In this document: positions 1 to 8,580 of the stretch, piece by piece
How positions within the stretch are numbered: the first letter of the stretch is position 1
Layout of the letters: the number at the start of each line of letters is the position of its first letter
From: Actinotignum schaalii
GTDB lineage: Bacteria; Actinomycetota; Actinomycetes; Actinomycetales; Actinomycetaceae
Direction: 5' to 3'
NCBI GenBank assembly: GCA_946222725.1
Contig: CAMIHT010000002.1
Span: forward strand, 1 to 28,109
Length of the DNA stretch: 28,109 nt
The notes under the pieces: model-generated
Told to the model about the DNA's origin: nothing
Database searches by the model: none
What the model saw: the letters and a program-made list of their open reading frames with translations, nothing else
Made by a program: the position numbers and the translations under genes

Positions 1-741
1 GGCGAAGTACCCCAATACTACGTAACAGGCAATCACGAGCCGATTATTGCTCCGCATATCTGGGATCAGGTGCAATACGAACTCTCCACCAGACATGGCA
101 ACATATCATCAGCGAAAGTCGGGTTGTTCTCCACCCGGCTCAAATGCTTTCAGTGTGGTGCGTGGTATGGGCGTAAAACGTGGGCATCGAACACGAAATA
201 CAAGTACACAGTCTGGCAATGCAACCACAAATACGCAGGGCAGCACCCTTGCAGCAGCGCGACAGTGAAAGACGAGCAGATCAAGGATTCTTTCGTGCAA
301 GCGCTCAACCAACTGATCGCCCGCCACCGGTACGAAAGCCACCTACCGCAGGTGCTTGGCGACATGTTCGATACGAGCCGTTTGGAAGAACAAGCCGCCG
401 CCTGCCAGGCGAAAATCGTGGAGCTGACCGAGCAGATCGAAGCACTGATTGCGGAAAACCAGCAACGCGCGCTCGACCAAGACGCCTACCAAGCCCACTA
501 CACAGAGCTCGATACTGCCTACCGTAAGACGCTCGCACGCAAAGCGAGCCTAGAGGCAGATATCGCAGCGAACACCGCCAAGCACGCCGCCATCACCACA
601 ACCCTGAATGATCTGACAGGGGAACCGGTGAGCGAGTTTCACCCCGCACAATGGAGCGCACTCATCGACCACGCCATCGTAGGCGAAGATACGATCCGGT
701 TCGTATTCCGAGTTGGTGAGGTAGTGAGGGTTCAGCTTTAG
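1..741 (+). CDS. Large serine recombinase, C-terminal part (truncated by window start)
   Basis: The frame is open from base 1, so this is the 3' end of a longer gene (246 residues visible). The first residues (GEVPQYYVTGNHEPIIAP, then W-D-Q-V-Q) match the recombinase domain that follows the catalytic domain in large serine recombinases. Next comes a zinc beta-ribbon: Cys-Phe-Gln-Cys near residue 50, then Trp-Gln-Cys-Asn-His and a further Cys about 25-35 residues later. A long Glu/Gln/Ala-rich coiled coil follows (about residues 125-195), then a short C-terminal domain. The N-terminal catalytic serine domain lies outside the window, so activity cannot be judged. Such enzymes integrate and excise phages, ICEs and transposons, so this is probably the edge of an integrated element. 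A strong terminator follows. Confidence 0.9.
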   Translation, partial: GEVPQYYVTGNHEPIIAPHIWDQVQYELSTRHGNISSAKVGLFSTRLKCFQCGAWYGRKTWASNTKYKYTVWQCNHKYAGQHPCSSATVKDEQIKDSFVQALNQLIARHRYESHLPQVLGDMFDTSRLEEQAAACQAKIVELTEQIEALIAENQQRALDQDAYQAHYTELDTAYRKTLARKASLEADIAANTAKHAAITTTLNDLTGEPVSEFHPAQWSALIDHAIVGEDTIRFVFRVGEVVRVQL

Positions 742-760
742 ATTTGAGATGAAGATTCTG

Positions 761-792
761 GCCCGTTCGTGCATGAGCGCGGACGGGCTTTT
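761..792 (+). terminator. Rho-independent terminator after the recombinase gene
   Basis: Twelve-base-pair stem, two pairs being G-T wobbles: arms 761-772 and 777-788 with an ATGA loop. It is followed directly by TTTT (789-792). It begins 20 nt after the recombinase stop codon and is the only classical hairpin-plus-T-run terminator I see in the window. Confidence 0.8.
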
Positions 793-957
793 CTCATGCC
801 CAGAAATCATGGCAACAGGGGAAGCGATAGTGCTCAGGAAGCATTTCCGCAGGTCAGGGCAAACGCGCTACACACTCGCTAACGCAAGCGATTTTCTTGA
901 CCCCCTTGGGGCGTACGCGCTAACGCAAACGCCTACTTATCATTTTCGACGTCCAAG
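793..957. other. Non-coding stretch between recombinase terminator and tRNA-Gly
   Basis: No credible gene. It carries an exact 11-bp direct repeat (cgctaacgcaa) at 877-887 and 918-928, separated by 30 bp. A shorter related copy of the first half (acgcgcta) lies at 863-870 and 915-922. The repeats lie between the end of a mobile-element recombinase and a tRNA gene, so they could be remnants of an attachment or integration boundary. There is no direct proof of that. Confidence 0.3.
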
Positions 958-1031
958 TGGAGCGGGCGACGGGAATCGAACCCGCCTCTGCAGCTTGGGA
1001 AGCTGCCATTCTACCGATGAACTACGCCCGC
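958..1031 (-). tRNA. tRNA-Gly(CCC), 3' CCA encoded
   Basis: Read on the minus strand, the 71-nt body occupies 1031 down to 961. The seven-pair acceptor stem is GCGGGCG/CGCCCGC with discriminator T. The D-arm contains TTCATCGGTAGAA, and the T-arm contains GGTTCGATTCC. The anticodon stem GCAGC/GCTGC encloses the loop TTCCCAA, giving anticodon CCC (bases 997-999), which reads the glycine codon GGG. The terminal CCA is encoded at 960-958. The gene converges on the recombinase gene. Confidence 0.95.
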
Positions 1032-1203
1032 GAGAGCGGTGAAACCTCACGCGAGCGGCCGAACCGCAGGCGCGAAAGAATCACTAGGTGATTATCCTAG
1101 CGTGCCATCCCCGCCAGCGCAAAGCCCGCCCGAATTGCTCCAATTCCTCCACATACCGCCGCGCAGGTAGCGCCCACCCGCGCGGGCGTGTCAGAATCTA
1201 GGC

Positions 1204-1803
1204 GTGTTACTTTCCGATGTTGATATTTTGCGTTCCGTGAGCGAGGGCCGCATCGCCCTGCACCCCTGGGATCCGGAGATGGTACAGCCCTCCTCCATCG
1301 ATATTCACCTCGACCGCTTCTTCCGACTCTTCGATAACCACAAATACCCGGTCATCGACCCGGCCGCGGACCAGTCCGACCTCACGCGCCTGGTAGAAGT
1401 CCCGGCCGACGGCGAATTCGTTTTACACCCGGGAGAGTTCGTGCTCGGCTCCACTTTTGAGCAGGTCACCTTGGGGAACGACGTCGCAGCTCGCCTGGAA
1501 GGAAAATCCTCCCTCGGGCGCCTGGGACTCCTCACCCATTCCACCGCCGGGTTCATCGACCCGGGCTTCTCCGGGCACGTAACCCTCGAGCTGTCCAATA
1601 CGGCAACGATGCCGATCAAGCTCTATCCCGGCATGAAAGTGGGCCAATTCTGCTTCTTCCAACTCTCCTCGGCGGCCAATAACCCCTACGGAGCTGGCGC
1701 AAGCGGTTCGCGCTACCAGGGTCAGCGCGGCCCCACAGCCTCGCGGTCCCACCTTAACTTCCACCGTATCGACGTGACCCACTACCCGGAAGTCGATAAT
1801 TAA
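1204..1803 (+). CDS. dcd: dCTP deaminase (probably the bifunctional dUMP-forming type)
   Basis: A 199-residue protein of the trimeric dCTP deaminase/dUTPase fold, acting in cytosolic dTMP precursor supply. Visible family signatures: the N-terminal L-L-S-D-x-[11 protein letters not shown] near residues 29-37; G-K-S-S-L-G-R at 100-106; a [11 protein letters not shown] core; and T-L-E-L-S-N with Glu129, the expected catalytic glutamate. Actinobacterial homologues (about 190 aa, as in Mycobacterium) usually deaminate dCTP and hydrolyse the triphosphate in one enzyme; bifunctionality here is inferred from taxonomy. The start is GTG at 1204. No Shine-Dalgarno precedes it, but a -10-like CAGAAT (1192-1197) lies 6 nt upstream, so the mRNA may be leaderless. 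Confidence 0.95.
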   Translation: MLLSDVDILRSVSEGRIALHPWDPEMVQPSSIDIHLDRFFRLFDNHKYPVIDPAADQSDLTRLVEVPADGEFVLHPGEFVLGSTFEQVTLGNDVAARLEGKSSLGRLGLLTHSTAGFIDPGFSGHVTLELSNTATMPIKLYPGMKVGQFCFFQLSSAANNPYGAGASGSRYQGQRGPTASRSHLNFHRIDVTHYPEVDN

Positions 1804-2086
1804 AATCCGGCCCTAGCAAGCCTCGCGCTCCCAAAGCAAGCGTTGGCCGCGCGGTCTCATCGAGAGCGGAAACACGGGACACTCGCCCATATTTTCGCTA
1901 CTGTAATGATGTTCCATGCGTTAACAACGAGCTCCACCGCCTAAGAAACCGGCGCCCGCACCTACCGGCTGCATCGTGCCAGGTCACCCGCGGAGGGGCT
2001 CAGTGGCGTATGGTTGGCACGCTCCGCACGTAGAGCACGTAGCGCACCCGGCGTGCATGGCAAAGGGCGAAGGGACGGAGGCTGCC
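1804..2086 (+). other. Intergenic leader before the mrp operon
   Basis: 283 bp without a supported gene. A good -10-like hexamer TGTAAT (1902-1907) sits in a locally AT-richer patch, but I see no convincing -35 at 16-18 bp. If it is the promoter, the mrp mRNA carries an approximately 170-nt leader. The leader contains a repeated octamer GCACGTAG about 2026-2043 and ends with the strong ribosome site GGACGGAGG. No known riboswitch class could be recognised by eye. Confidence 0.35.
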
Positions 2087-5000
2087 GTGGCATATGTGCT
2101 CCTGCTATTTGTGGTGGGGGCGCTGTGTGCACCGCTCGTGATGCAGCGCGGGCGTTTCGGCTTCGCAATCCTCGCCCTCCTCCCGGCCGGTACTTTCCTG
2201 TGGCTCCTCAGCCTCATCCCCCGCATCCTCCGCGGTGATATCTACCAGCAATCCCTCACCTGGGTGCCCCAACTGGGCATGGACCTGGATATCCGCATTG
2301 ACGCCCTCGGCCTGCTCCTCGCCCTCATCGCCACCGGGGTGGGCGCGGCCGTGCTCTTCTACTCGGCGCGGTATTTCAAACGCGATGCCTCCTACCTGGG
2401 CCGTTTCGGCGCGATTTTCGTGGCTTTCGCCGGGGCTATGCTCGGTTTGGTCACCACGGATAACACCATAGCCCTCTATATTTACTGGGAACTCACCACC
2501 GTTTTTTCCTTCCTCCTCATCGGCCACTATTCCGACCGGCAATCCTCGCGGCGCGCGGCTTTCCAGGCCATTATTGTGACCACGGCAGGTGGGCTGGCCA
2601 TGCTGGGCGGGATCACCATGCTCGGGGTCATGCCCGGGGGATCCTTCTCATTGCACGAGCTCGTGGTGGCTTCCCACGAAGCCACGCTGTCACCGGGGAA
2701 TTCCGCGCTGCTGACGAGCGCCGTCGTACTTGTACTTATTGGGGCTTTCTCCAAATCCGCCCTGGTACCTTTCCATTTCTGGCTGCCGGCCGCCATGGCC
2801 GCACCCACGCCTGTCTCCGCCTACCTGCACGCCGCGGCGATGGTCAAAGCCGGGGTGTACCTGGTGGCGCGCCTGGCCCCCGGTTTCGCGCATAATCCCG
2901 CCTGGCGCTGGATGGTAATCATCCTCGCCTCGTACACGGTGCTGCTGGGCGGCTACCGGGCCCTCAAACAAACCGATATTAAGCTGGTTACCGCTTTCGG
3001 CACGGTCTCCCAGCTCGGACTCATTATTCTTTTCGTCGGCTACGGAGATTCGGCGATGCTGCTGGCAGGGCTCATGCTGCTGCTGGCTCACTCCCTCTTC
3101 AAATCCGCGCTCTTCCTTTCCGTGGGCATCGTGGACGTGTGCACCGGCACCCGTGACCTGCGCGAACTATCCAATGTGGGCCGCAATATGCCCGCGGTTG
3201 CCACCTTCGCCGGAATGGCGGATGCCTCCATGATGGGTTTCCCGCCCTTCGCCGCTTTCGTGGCGAAAGAAAGTGCGCTCGGCGCCCTGTGGGGTGGTAG
3301 CGCCACCGATATCGCGGTGCTCGTGCTCATCGCGGTGGGCTCCGCGCTCACGGTGGCCTACGGCCTGCGTTTCTGGTGGGGCGCCTTCATGCGCAAACCG
3401 CGCGTGGAAGATACCGAGGTCCGTGATGTTTCCGCGGTCATGATCTGGCCCGTGGGAATATTGGCGACTGCGGGCCTGGTGGCCGGGCTCGCAACCGCGC
3501 CCATCAGCGCTTTCCTAGAACAGTACCTGGCCCAATACCCGGTGCTGGCCCCCTACCAGGGCCACCTGCACCTGTGGTCCGGCTTCAACGGGCCCTTCCT
3601 GGTGACCCTCGCCATCCTCGCGGCCGGATTCCTCCTCTTCTGGCAGCGCCACCGCATTTCTGCCTTCACCCAGCGCCACGCCATCCGCACCAGCGCCGAG
3701 GAAGCCTACCAGCGCATTGTTTCGGGCACCGAGCGTTTCTCCATGACCGTCACCGCCCGCACCCAATCCGGTTCGCTTCCCACCTACCTCCTCACCATTT
3801 TCTGGTTCCTGCTCATCACCGTGGGCATTGCGCTGCTCACCAACCCGGTGGGCACCCTGGTGGTGCCCCGGCTCTTCGATAGCTGGGCGCAGGCCGCGGT
3901 GGCCGTTGTTGGCTGCCTGGGCGTGCTGCTTGCCGCGGCCTCTCGCCACCGCCTCAAAGCCGTGATCCTCATGGGAATCGGTGGCTACGCCGTTGCCCTC
4001 ACCTACGAGATGTACGGGGCGCCGGACCTGGCTCTCACCCAGGTGCTTTCCGAAACTCTCACCCTCGTTGTCTTCGTGCTGGTGTTGCGACGCTTGCCTT
4101 CCTATTTCTCTTCCCGCCGCACCAAAGGCACCCAGCGCTTCCGCATCGTTTTCGCGGCCATCATGGGGCTGCTTTTCGCGGGGCTGGCGTATCTGGCAGC
4201 CGGGGTGCGCACCCACGCGCCTATTTCGGAGCTTTTCGCTGATGAAGGTTTCCGTTTCGGGTACGGGCGCAATATCGTCAACGTTACCCTCGTGGATATC
4301 CGGGCTTGGGACACCATGGGGGAGACGTCCGTGCTGGTGGTCTGCGCCGTCGGCATCGCCTCCCTCCTCTTTGTACGCGACCGTTTCGGCGGCACGGATC
4401 GGCTACGCAATATCCTCGGCGCGAAAAGTGAACGGGCGCAACGCTTGCACCGCCTCGGTGATGACCCGGTGGCCTATGTGCGCAATTCGCTGCGCGCCGA
4501 AGAAGAAGCGAAGCGTTCGGGGCGCAACCGAGCCTGGCTCGCCTCCGCGAACCGCCCCGGGGTGGCCTCTCGCCCGATTATGTTGCAAATCGGCACCCGC
4601 CTGGTCTTCCATACCGTTCTCATTATTTCGCTCTTCTTCCTTTTCTCCGGGCACAATATGCCGGGCGGAGGTTTCGCCGGCGGGCTGCTGGCCGGCATCG
4701 CGTTGACCTTGCGTTACCTTGCCGGCGGGCGTTTCGAACTGGGCGCCACCCTCCCCATCCTCCCCGCGCACCTGCTGGGAACCGGGCTGGGCCTAGCCAC
4801 TCTTTCCTCGCTCGCCCCCATTATGTTGGGCGGTAACCCGCTGCAAACCGCGAAAATCGATATGGTGCTTCCGATCTTTGGGGAGGTTCATTTTACGACG
4901 GCGCTCATCTTTGACACCGGCGTCTATATCGCGGTTGTTGGCCTGGTAGCCGAAATTCTGCGGTCCCTCGGCGGGGAAATTGACCGGCACGGGGAAATGG

Positions 5001-5182
5001 AAGAAGGCGTCTGGGATGCTGATATTCGCATTGAGCCCTCCCACGACGCCCGTCAGAACCTGCGTGAAGAAATGGAATCCCAGGCCGAGCTCAGCGAGCG
5101 CACCTCCCCGAAACAAGAAGCCGAACGCCTGGCCCTGGCCGCCGAACAACGCGATGCAGCAACGGAAGGAGAGCAAGAATGA
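2087..5182 (+). CDS. mrpA: Na+/H+ antiporter subunit A, fused to subunit B (MrpAB)
   Basis: Largest Mrp subunit, an integral membrane protein with many transmembrane helices. The antiporter (NuoL/NuoN-like) module holds the conserved Glu135 in W-E-L-T-T and Lys223 in F-S-K-S-A-L-V-P-F-H-F-W, both needed for ion translocation in this family. A DUF4040-type region follows near residues 590-690. From about residue 829 an MrpB domain is fused in frame (L-F-S-G-H-N-M-P-G-G-G-F motif), then a charged Glu-rich tail. Length 1031 aa. I place the start at GTG 2087, preceded 5 nt upstream by GGACGGAGG and immediately before the first hydrophobic helix. An in-frame ATG at 2057 has no ribosome site. The stop overlaps mrpC by 4 nt (ATGA). 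Confidence 0.93.
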   Translation: MAYVLLLFVVGALCAPLVMQRGRFGFAILALLPAGTFLWLLSLIPRILRGDIYQQSLTWVPQLGMDLDIRIDALGLLLALIATGVGAAVLFYSARYFKRDASYLGRFGAIFVAFAGAMLGLVTTDNTIALYIYWELTTVFSFLLIGHYSDRQSSRRAAFQAIIVTTAGGLAMLGGITMLGVMPGGSFSLHELVVASHEATLSPGNSALLTSAVVLVLIGAFSKSALVPFHFWLPAAMAAPTPVSAYLHAAAMVKAGVYLVARLAPGFAHNPAWRWMVIILASYTVLLGGYRALKQTDIKLVTAFGTVSQLGLIILFVGYGDSAMLLAGLMLLLAHSLFKSALFLSVGIVDVCTGTRDLRELSNVGRNMPAVATFAGMADASMMGFPPFAAFVAKESALGALWGGSATDIAVLVLIAVGSALTVAYGLRFWWGAFMRKPRVEDTEVRDVSAVMIWPVGILATAGLVAGLATAPISAFLEQYLAQYPVLAPYQGHLHLWSGFNGPFLVTLAILAAGFLLFWQRHRISAFTQRHAIRTSAEEAYQRIVSGTERFSMTVTARTQSGSLPTYLLTIFWFLLITVGIALLTNPVGTLVVPRLFDSWAQAAVAVVGCLGVLLAAASRHRLKAVILMGIGGYAVALTYEMYGAPDLALTQVLSETLTLVVFVLVLRRLPSYFSSRRTKGTQRFRIVFAAIMGLLFAGLAYLAAGVRTHAPISELFADEGFRFGYGRNIVNVTLVDIRAWDTMGETSVLVVCAVGIASLLFVRDRFGGTDRLRNILGAKSERAQRLHRLGDDPVAYVRNSLRAEEEAKRSGRNRAWLASANRPGVASRPIMLQIGTRLVFHTVLIISLFFLFSGHNMPGGGFAGGLLAGIALTLRYLAGGRFELGATLPILPAHLLGTGLGLATLSSLAPIMLGGNPLQTAKIDMVLPIFGEVHFTTALIFDTGVYIAVVGLVAEILRSLGGEIDRHGEMEEGVWDADIRIEPSHDARQNLREEMESQAELSERTSPKQEAERLALAAEQRDAATEGEQE

Positions 5183-5808
5183 GCGTATCTCTCGCCCTCA
5201 TCCTCATGTGCGGGGTTTTCGTTGCCGTGGGCGTCTATCTTATTTTGGAGCGTTCCCTATCGCGGGTTATCCTCGGGCTGGGCTGCCTCTCCAACGGCGT
5301 CAATATTCTTTTCCTTATCGCGGGTGGCCGCACCGGCAACCCGCCCTTTATCGGCAACGGTTCCCCGGACCTGTGGGCGGACCCGCTGGTCATGGCCATG
5401 ATGCTCACCGCTATTGTCATTACTTTGGCCACCACCGGCTTCCTGCTGGCCATGGCCTATCGCACCTGGCAGCTGCGCGATGATGACGAAGTACGCGACG
5501 ACGTGGAGGATCGCGCCGTCGCCGTTCGCCAACAACTAGAAGAAAGCAGCCAGCGATCCGAAGTGGGAACAGACTTGCAGGAAACCTCCGCGGAATTCCG
5601 CGACGAAACCGATACTCCGGCCCCGCGTTTCGGGCGTCTGGGCCGCTGGAACCGCCGGCAGCCCAAGCGCCGCCGGCACCGCTACGTGGCTAACCCGAAT
5701 GCCACCCACGGTGTGGACGGTTCGCTCACGAACGGTGGAAAGCCGCGGAATAGTGGGCGCGGCGGCAACGCGGGGCGCAACAGCAACGCGGGAGGTGCAC
5801 GGCGATGA
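5179..5808 (+). CDS. mrpC: Na+/H+ antiporter subunit C
   Basis: NuoK-like subunit of the Mrp complex. Three transmembrane helices fill the first ~95 residues, including the family features R-V-I-L-G-L-G-C-L-S-N-G-V-N near residue 30 and D-P-L-V-M-A-M-M-L-T-A-I-V-I-T near residue 70. Typical MrpC proteins are about 110-120 aa. This one is 209 aa, with an extra ~110-residue hydrophilic tail that is acidic at first, then very Arg-, Asn- and Gly-rich, and predicted cytoplasmic and disordered. Start ATG 5179 overlaps the mrpA stop, with AAGGAG upstream. The end overlaps mrpD by 4 nt. Confidence 0.92.
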   Translation: MSVSLALILMCGVFVAVGVYLILERSLSRVILGLGCLSNGVNILFLIAGGRTGNPPFIGNGSPDLWADPLVMAMMLTAIVITLATTGFLLAMAYRTWQLRDDDEVRDDVEDRAVAVRQQLEESSQRSEVGTDLQETSAEFRDETDTPAPRFGRLGRWNRRQPKRRRHRYVANPNATHGVDGSLTNGGKPRNSGRGGNAGRNSNAGGARR

Positions 5809-7568
5809 TTTCCTGGCTACTCCCCGTTCCCATCGTGCTTCCCCTGCTGGCTGCCGGGGTGCTCCTGGCGGTTCCGCGCCGGCGCCGGGTGCAAGCCTGG
5901 ACCGCGGTGGGGATGCTGTCCATCGTCCTCGTGGTGGCGGTCATTCTGCTTTTCGTTTCCGCGCGCGGCCCCATCACCCTGGACGTGGGGAACTGGGCGG
6001 CGCCCGTGGGTATTTCCCTGGTGGCTGACAGGCTCTCCACCATTATGCTCACCACCTCGGTCACAGTGACCCTGATCGTGCTGGTGTACTCGGTATTCCA
6101 GGGCGTGGCAGACGGCGAACGCGGCGCACCCACCTCGGTGTACTACCCGGCCTTTATGATTCTTTCCGCGGGGGTGTCCGATGCTTTCCTCACCGGCGAT
6201 CTTTTCAATATGTACGTGGGCTTTGAGATTCTCCTGGCCGCCTCCTTCGTGCTCCTGACCATGGGTGGCACGGCCGAACGGATGCGCTCCGGCTCGGTTT
6301 ACGTGATCGTCTCCATGGTGTCCTCCCTCATCTTCCTCACCGCGCTCGGCCTCACCTACGCCGCGGTGGGTAGCGTGAACCTGGCCGACCTGGCCGTCAA
6401 ACTCCCGCAGGTGGATCCGGGAATGCGCATGGTTCTCCAAATTCTGTTCCTCGTGGCCTTCGGGTTGAAAGCCGCGATTTTCCCGCTGGCCGCCTGGCTG
6501 CCCGACTCCTATCCCACCGCCTCCGGCCCGGTCACGGCTGTATTCGCCGGCCTGCTCACCAAAGTGGGCGTATACGCGATTATCCGCACCCAGGTGCTGC
6601 TTTTCCCGGGCGGGCGCCTGGACGATATCCTCGCCGGTTTCGCGGTGGCCACCATGCTCATCGGTATCCTCGGCGCGATCGCGCAGGAAAATATTAAGCG
6701 TTTGCTGTCCTTTACCCTGGTCAGCCATATCGGCTACCTCATCTGGGGTATCGCCATCTCCACCGAAGCCGGGCTCTCCTCCACGATTTTCTACGCCGTG
6801 CACCACATCGTGGTGCAGACCGCGCTGTTTTTGGTGGTGGGCCTGATCGGGTGGGTGGCAGGAACGACGTCGCTCGTGCGGCTCGGTTCCATTATGCGAG
6901 CGGCACCCATGGTTGCGGTTTTGTATTTCCTTCCCGCGCTCTCCCTGGGTGGTATTCCGCCGCTATCCGGATTCCTCGGAAAAGTGGGGCTGCTGGAAGC
7001 AAGTGCCGCGCGCGGCACCGCGATTGACTGGGTGCTCATCGCGGCCGGCCTGGTTACTTCCTTGCTTACCCTCTACGCTGTGATCCGCGCTTGGAATATG
7101 GCCTTCTGGCAGGAAGCCCCGGCGGAACTGCCATCCACCACCTACCCGAGCGGGATGGTGATTTCCGCCTCCGGTCTCATCGCGGTCATGCTCGGTATTA
7201 CCTTCGCGGCAGCGCCGTTGCGTTCTTTTACCGACGGCGCCGCTGCCGAGCTGGAAGCCCGCACCCCCTATATCAGCGCGGTGCTTCCCGATTGGGACCG
7301 CGGTACCGGGATTTCCCCGGAGGTGGATGAAGAAACCGTGGTACCCCACGAGGATTCCACCCCGGATACCGGCACCTTTACCCAAACGCCCGAACCGAAA
7401 GAAAGCCCGCGTTTGCTGCGCTCCCCGAGCCCCACGCCCGGGGCCACACTGGTGCCGACCGGTGCACCGGTGCCGAGTGGTGCGCCGTCGTTCCACACGC
7501 CCGCGCCCACAGCGGTTCCCGCGCAAGGTTCCGCGCCCGTTCCCGCAGCTTCCGGAGGTGAGCAATGA
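5805..7568 (+). CDS. mrpD: Na+/H+ antiporter subunit D
   Basis: Second NuoL/M/N-like antiporter subunit, 587 aa, with about 14 membrane helices in the first ~485 residues. The conserved Glu141 (Y-V-G-F-E-I-L-L) and Lys222 (F-G-L-K-A-A-I-F-P-L-A-A-W-L-P) are both present, so the proton path looks intact. The last ~95 residues (from about 490) are not membrane-like: an acidic start is followed by a Pro/Ser/Thr/Ala-rich segment, unusual for MrpD (normally about 500 aa). Start ATG 5805 overlaps mrpC (ATGA) with GGGAGGTG upstream; the end overlaps mrpE. Confidence 0.93.
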   Translation: MISWLLPVPIVLPLLAAGVLLAVPRRRRVQAWTAVGMLSIVLVVAVILLFVSARGPITLDVGNWAAPVGISLVADRLSTIMLTTSVTVTLIVLVYSVFQGVADGERGAPTSVYYPAFMILSAGVSDAFLTGDLFNMYVGFEILLAASFVLLTMGGTAERMRSGSVYVIVSMVSSLIFLTALGLTYAAVGSVNLADLAVKLPQVDPGMRMVLQILFLVAFGLKAAIFPLAAWLPDSYPTASGPVTAVFAGLLTKVGVYAIIRTQVLLFPGGRLDDILAGFAVATMLIGILGAIAQENIKRLLSFTLVSHIGYLIWGIAISTEAGLSSTIFYAVHHIVVQTALFLVVGLIGWVAGTTSLVRLGSIMRAAPMVAVLYFLPALSLGGIPPLSGFLGKVGLLEASAARGTAIDWVLIAAGLVTSLLTLYAVIRAWNMAFWQEAPAELPSTTYPSGMVISASGLIAVMLGITFAAAPLRSFTDGAAAELEARTPYISAVLPDWDRGTGISPEVDEETVVPHEDSTPDTGTFTQTPEPKESPRLLRSPSPTPGATLVPTGAPVPSGAPSFHTPAPTAVPAQGSAPVPAASGGEQ

Positions 7569-8200
7569 GTCGCGATAGTGAAGCAATCCGCCTGGTCACC
7601 CGGCGCGAGGGCCGTTTCCCGAGCGCCTCCCTGGGGGTGCTGGTGTGGCTGACCATCGTGTGGGTGCTGCTGTGGGGGCAGGTCAGCGCCGCCAATATTG
7701 TGGCAGGTTTCGCCCTCGCCCTCCTCGTAACCGAAGTGGCACCTTTCCCCACCGCGTCTTTCGACGGGCGTTTCCGGATCTGGGGTGTGATCCGCCTGGT
7801 TGCGATTTTCGTGCGTGATCTTGTGCACGCCTCCTGGCAGCAAGCCTGGTTTATTCTGCGGCGCGCCACCCCGCGCGGTGCGGTGATCCGCGTGCGGCTG
7901 CGTTCCCACTCCGATGCCTACCTGGCGATTACCGCCGGGATGTCCACCCTGGTACCCGGCTCGCTCGTGATCGATACCGACGCCGCCACGGGCACCCTCT
8001 ACGTGCATGTATTTGACGTGGGCATGGCGGGGGGAGTGAGCGCCGCGCACCAATCGGTGCTCGATTTGGAGGAGCGGGTGCTGCGTGCTTTTGCATCCCG
8101 CAGTGAGCTGGTGCAGGCTGGCTTCGTGCCCGGGTCCAGCCCCAAGGCCGGGCGTCTGCCCGTTCCCTTCGCTCCCGATAGTTCCGGAGGTGAACGGTGA
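7565..8200 (+). CDS. mrpE: Na+/H+ antiporter subunit E
   Basis: MnhE/MrpE family, 211 aa. Two hydrophobic segments near residues 18-58 carry the L-x-x-W-L-T-I-V-W-V-L-L-W-G pattern seen at the N-terminus of this subunit. A soluble domain follows, with A-x-x-R-D-L-V-H-A-S-W-Q-Q-A near residue 83 and A-I-T-A-G-M-S-T-L-V-P-G-S-L near residue 120, both typical of MrpE. It needs the other subunits to function. The start ATG overlaps the mrpD stop, with GGAGGTGA upstream; the stop overlaps mrpF (GTGA). Confidence 0.9.
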   Translation: MSRDSEAIRLVTRREGRFPSASLGVLVWLTIVWVLLWGQVSAANIVAGFALALLVTEVAPFPTASFDGRFRIWGVIRLVAIFVRDLVHASWQQAWFILRRATPRGAVIRVRLRSHSDAYLAITAGMSTLVPGSLVIDTDAATGTLYVHVFDVGMAGGVSAAHQSVLDLEERVLRAFASRSELVQAGFVPGSSPKAGRLPVPFAPDSSGGER

Positions 8201-8580
8201 TTATCGTGATGGTGATCTGCGGGGTGCTCCTGACTATCTCCGCGCTGCTGGTGACGGTTCGTATTGTCAAAGGCCCCACTGTCCTCGACCGGGTGGGGGC
8301 ACTCGATGTCATCACGTCGATTATGGTGGGGGCGCTCTGCCTGCTCGCGGCGGTGACCCGGCGAGCGGATTTGCTGGCGGTTTTCGTCGTCGTCGCCATT
8401 GTTGGTTTCCTCGGATCCGTGGCCGTGGCACGCTTTATCCGGCCCGTGGACCAAAACGACCCGAAGGAAATGCGGCGCCTCGAAAAGGCGAACGAACGCG
8501 AAACAACCGACGAAGAAGAAGACGAAAGCCCTGCCCACGATCCGGATCGCGATACCGAGCAGGAAGGAGTCCGGCCGTGA
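8197..8580 (+). CDS. mrpF: Na+/H+ antiporter subunit F
   Basis: Small MrpF/MnhF subunit with three helices in the first ~85 residues. The family pattern R-I-V-K-G-P-T-V-L-D-R-V-G-A-L-D is present near residues 24-39. Total length is 127 aa, longer than the usual ~90, because of a highly charged, mostly acidic C-terminal tail (residues ~85-127). It starts at GTG 8197, overlapping the mrpE stop, with the same GGAGGTGA ribosome site used by mrpE. Its own stop overlaps the mrpG start. Confidence 0.9.
   Translation: MIIVMVICGVLLTISALLVTVRIVKGPTVLDRVGALDVITSIMVGALCLLAAVTRRADLLAVFVVVAIVGFLGSVAVARFIRPVDQNDPKEMRRLEKANERETTDEEEDESPAHDPDRDTEQEGVRP

Noticed and set aside
749..1042. 97-codon open frame across the tRNA-Gly region
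   Set aside because: It runs through the terminator and antisense through the tRNA gene, so it is not credible.
1976..2086. Upstream extension of mrpA to an earlier ATG
   Set aside because: The added 37 residues are hydrophilic and unlike MrpA; the only strong ribosome site is at 2073-2081, before GTG 2087.
5817..6806. 329-codon minus-strand open frame opposite mrpD
   Set aside because: Low-complexity His/Gly/Glu/Arg translation, antisense to a clear membrane protein gene.
8085..8576. N-terminal extension of mrpG through mrpF
   Set aside because: It overlaps mrpE/mrpF out of frame, is not membrane-like, and GTG 8577 has a ribosome site and the family-typical start.
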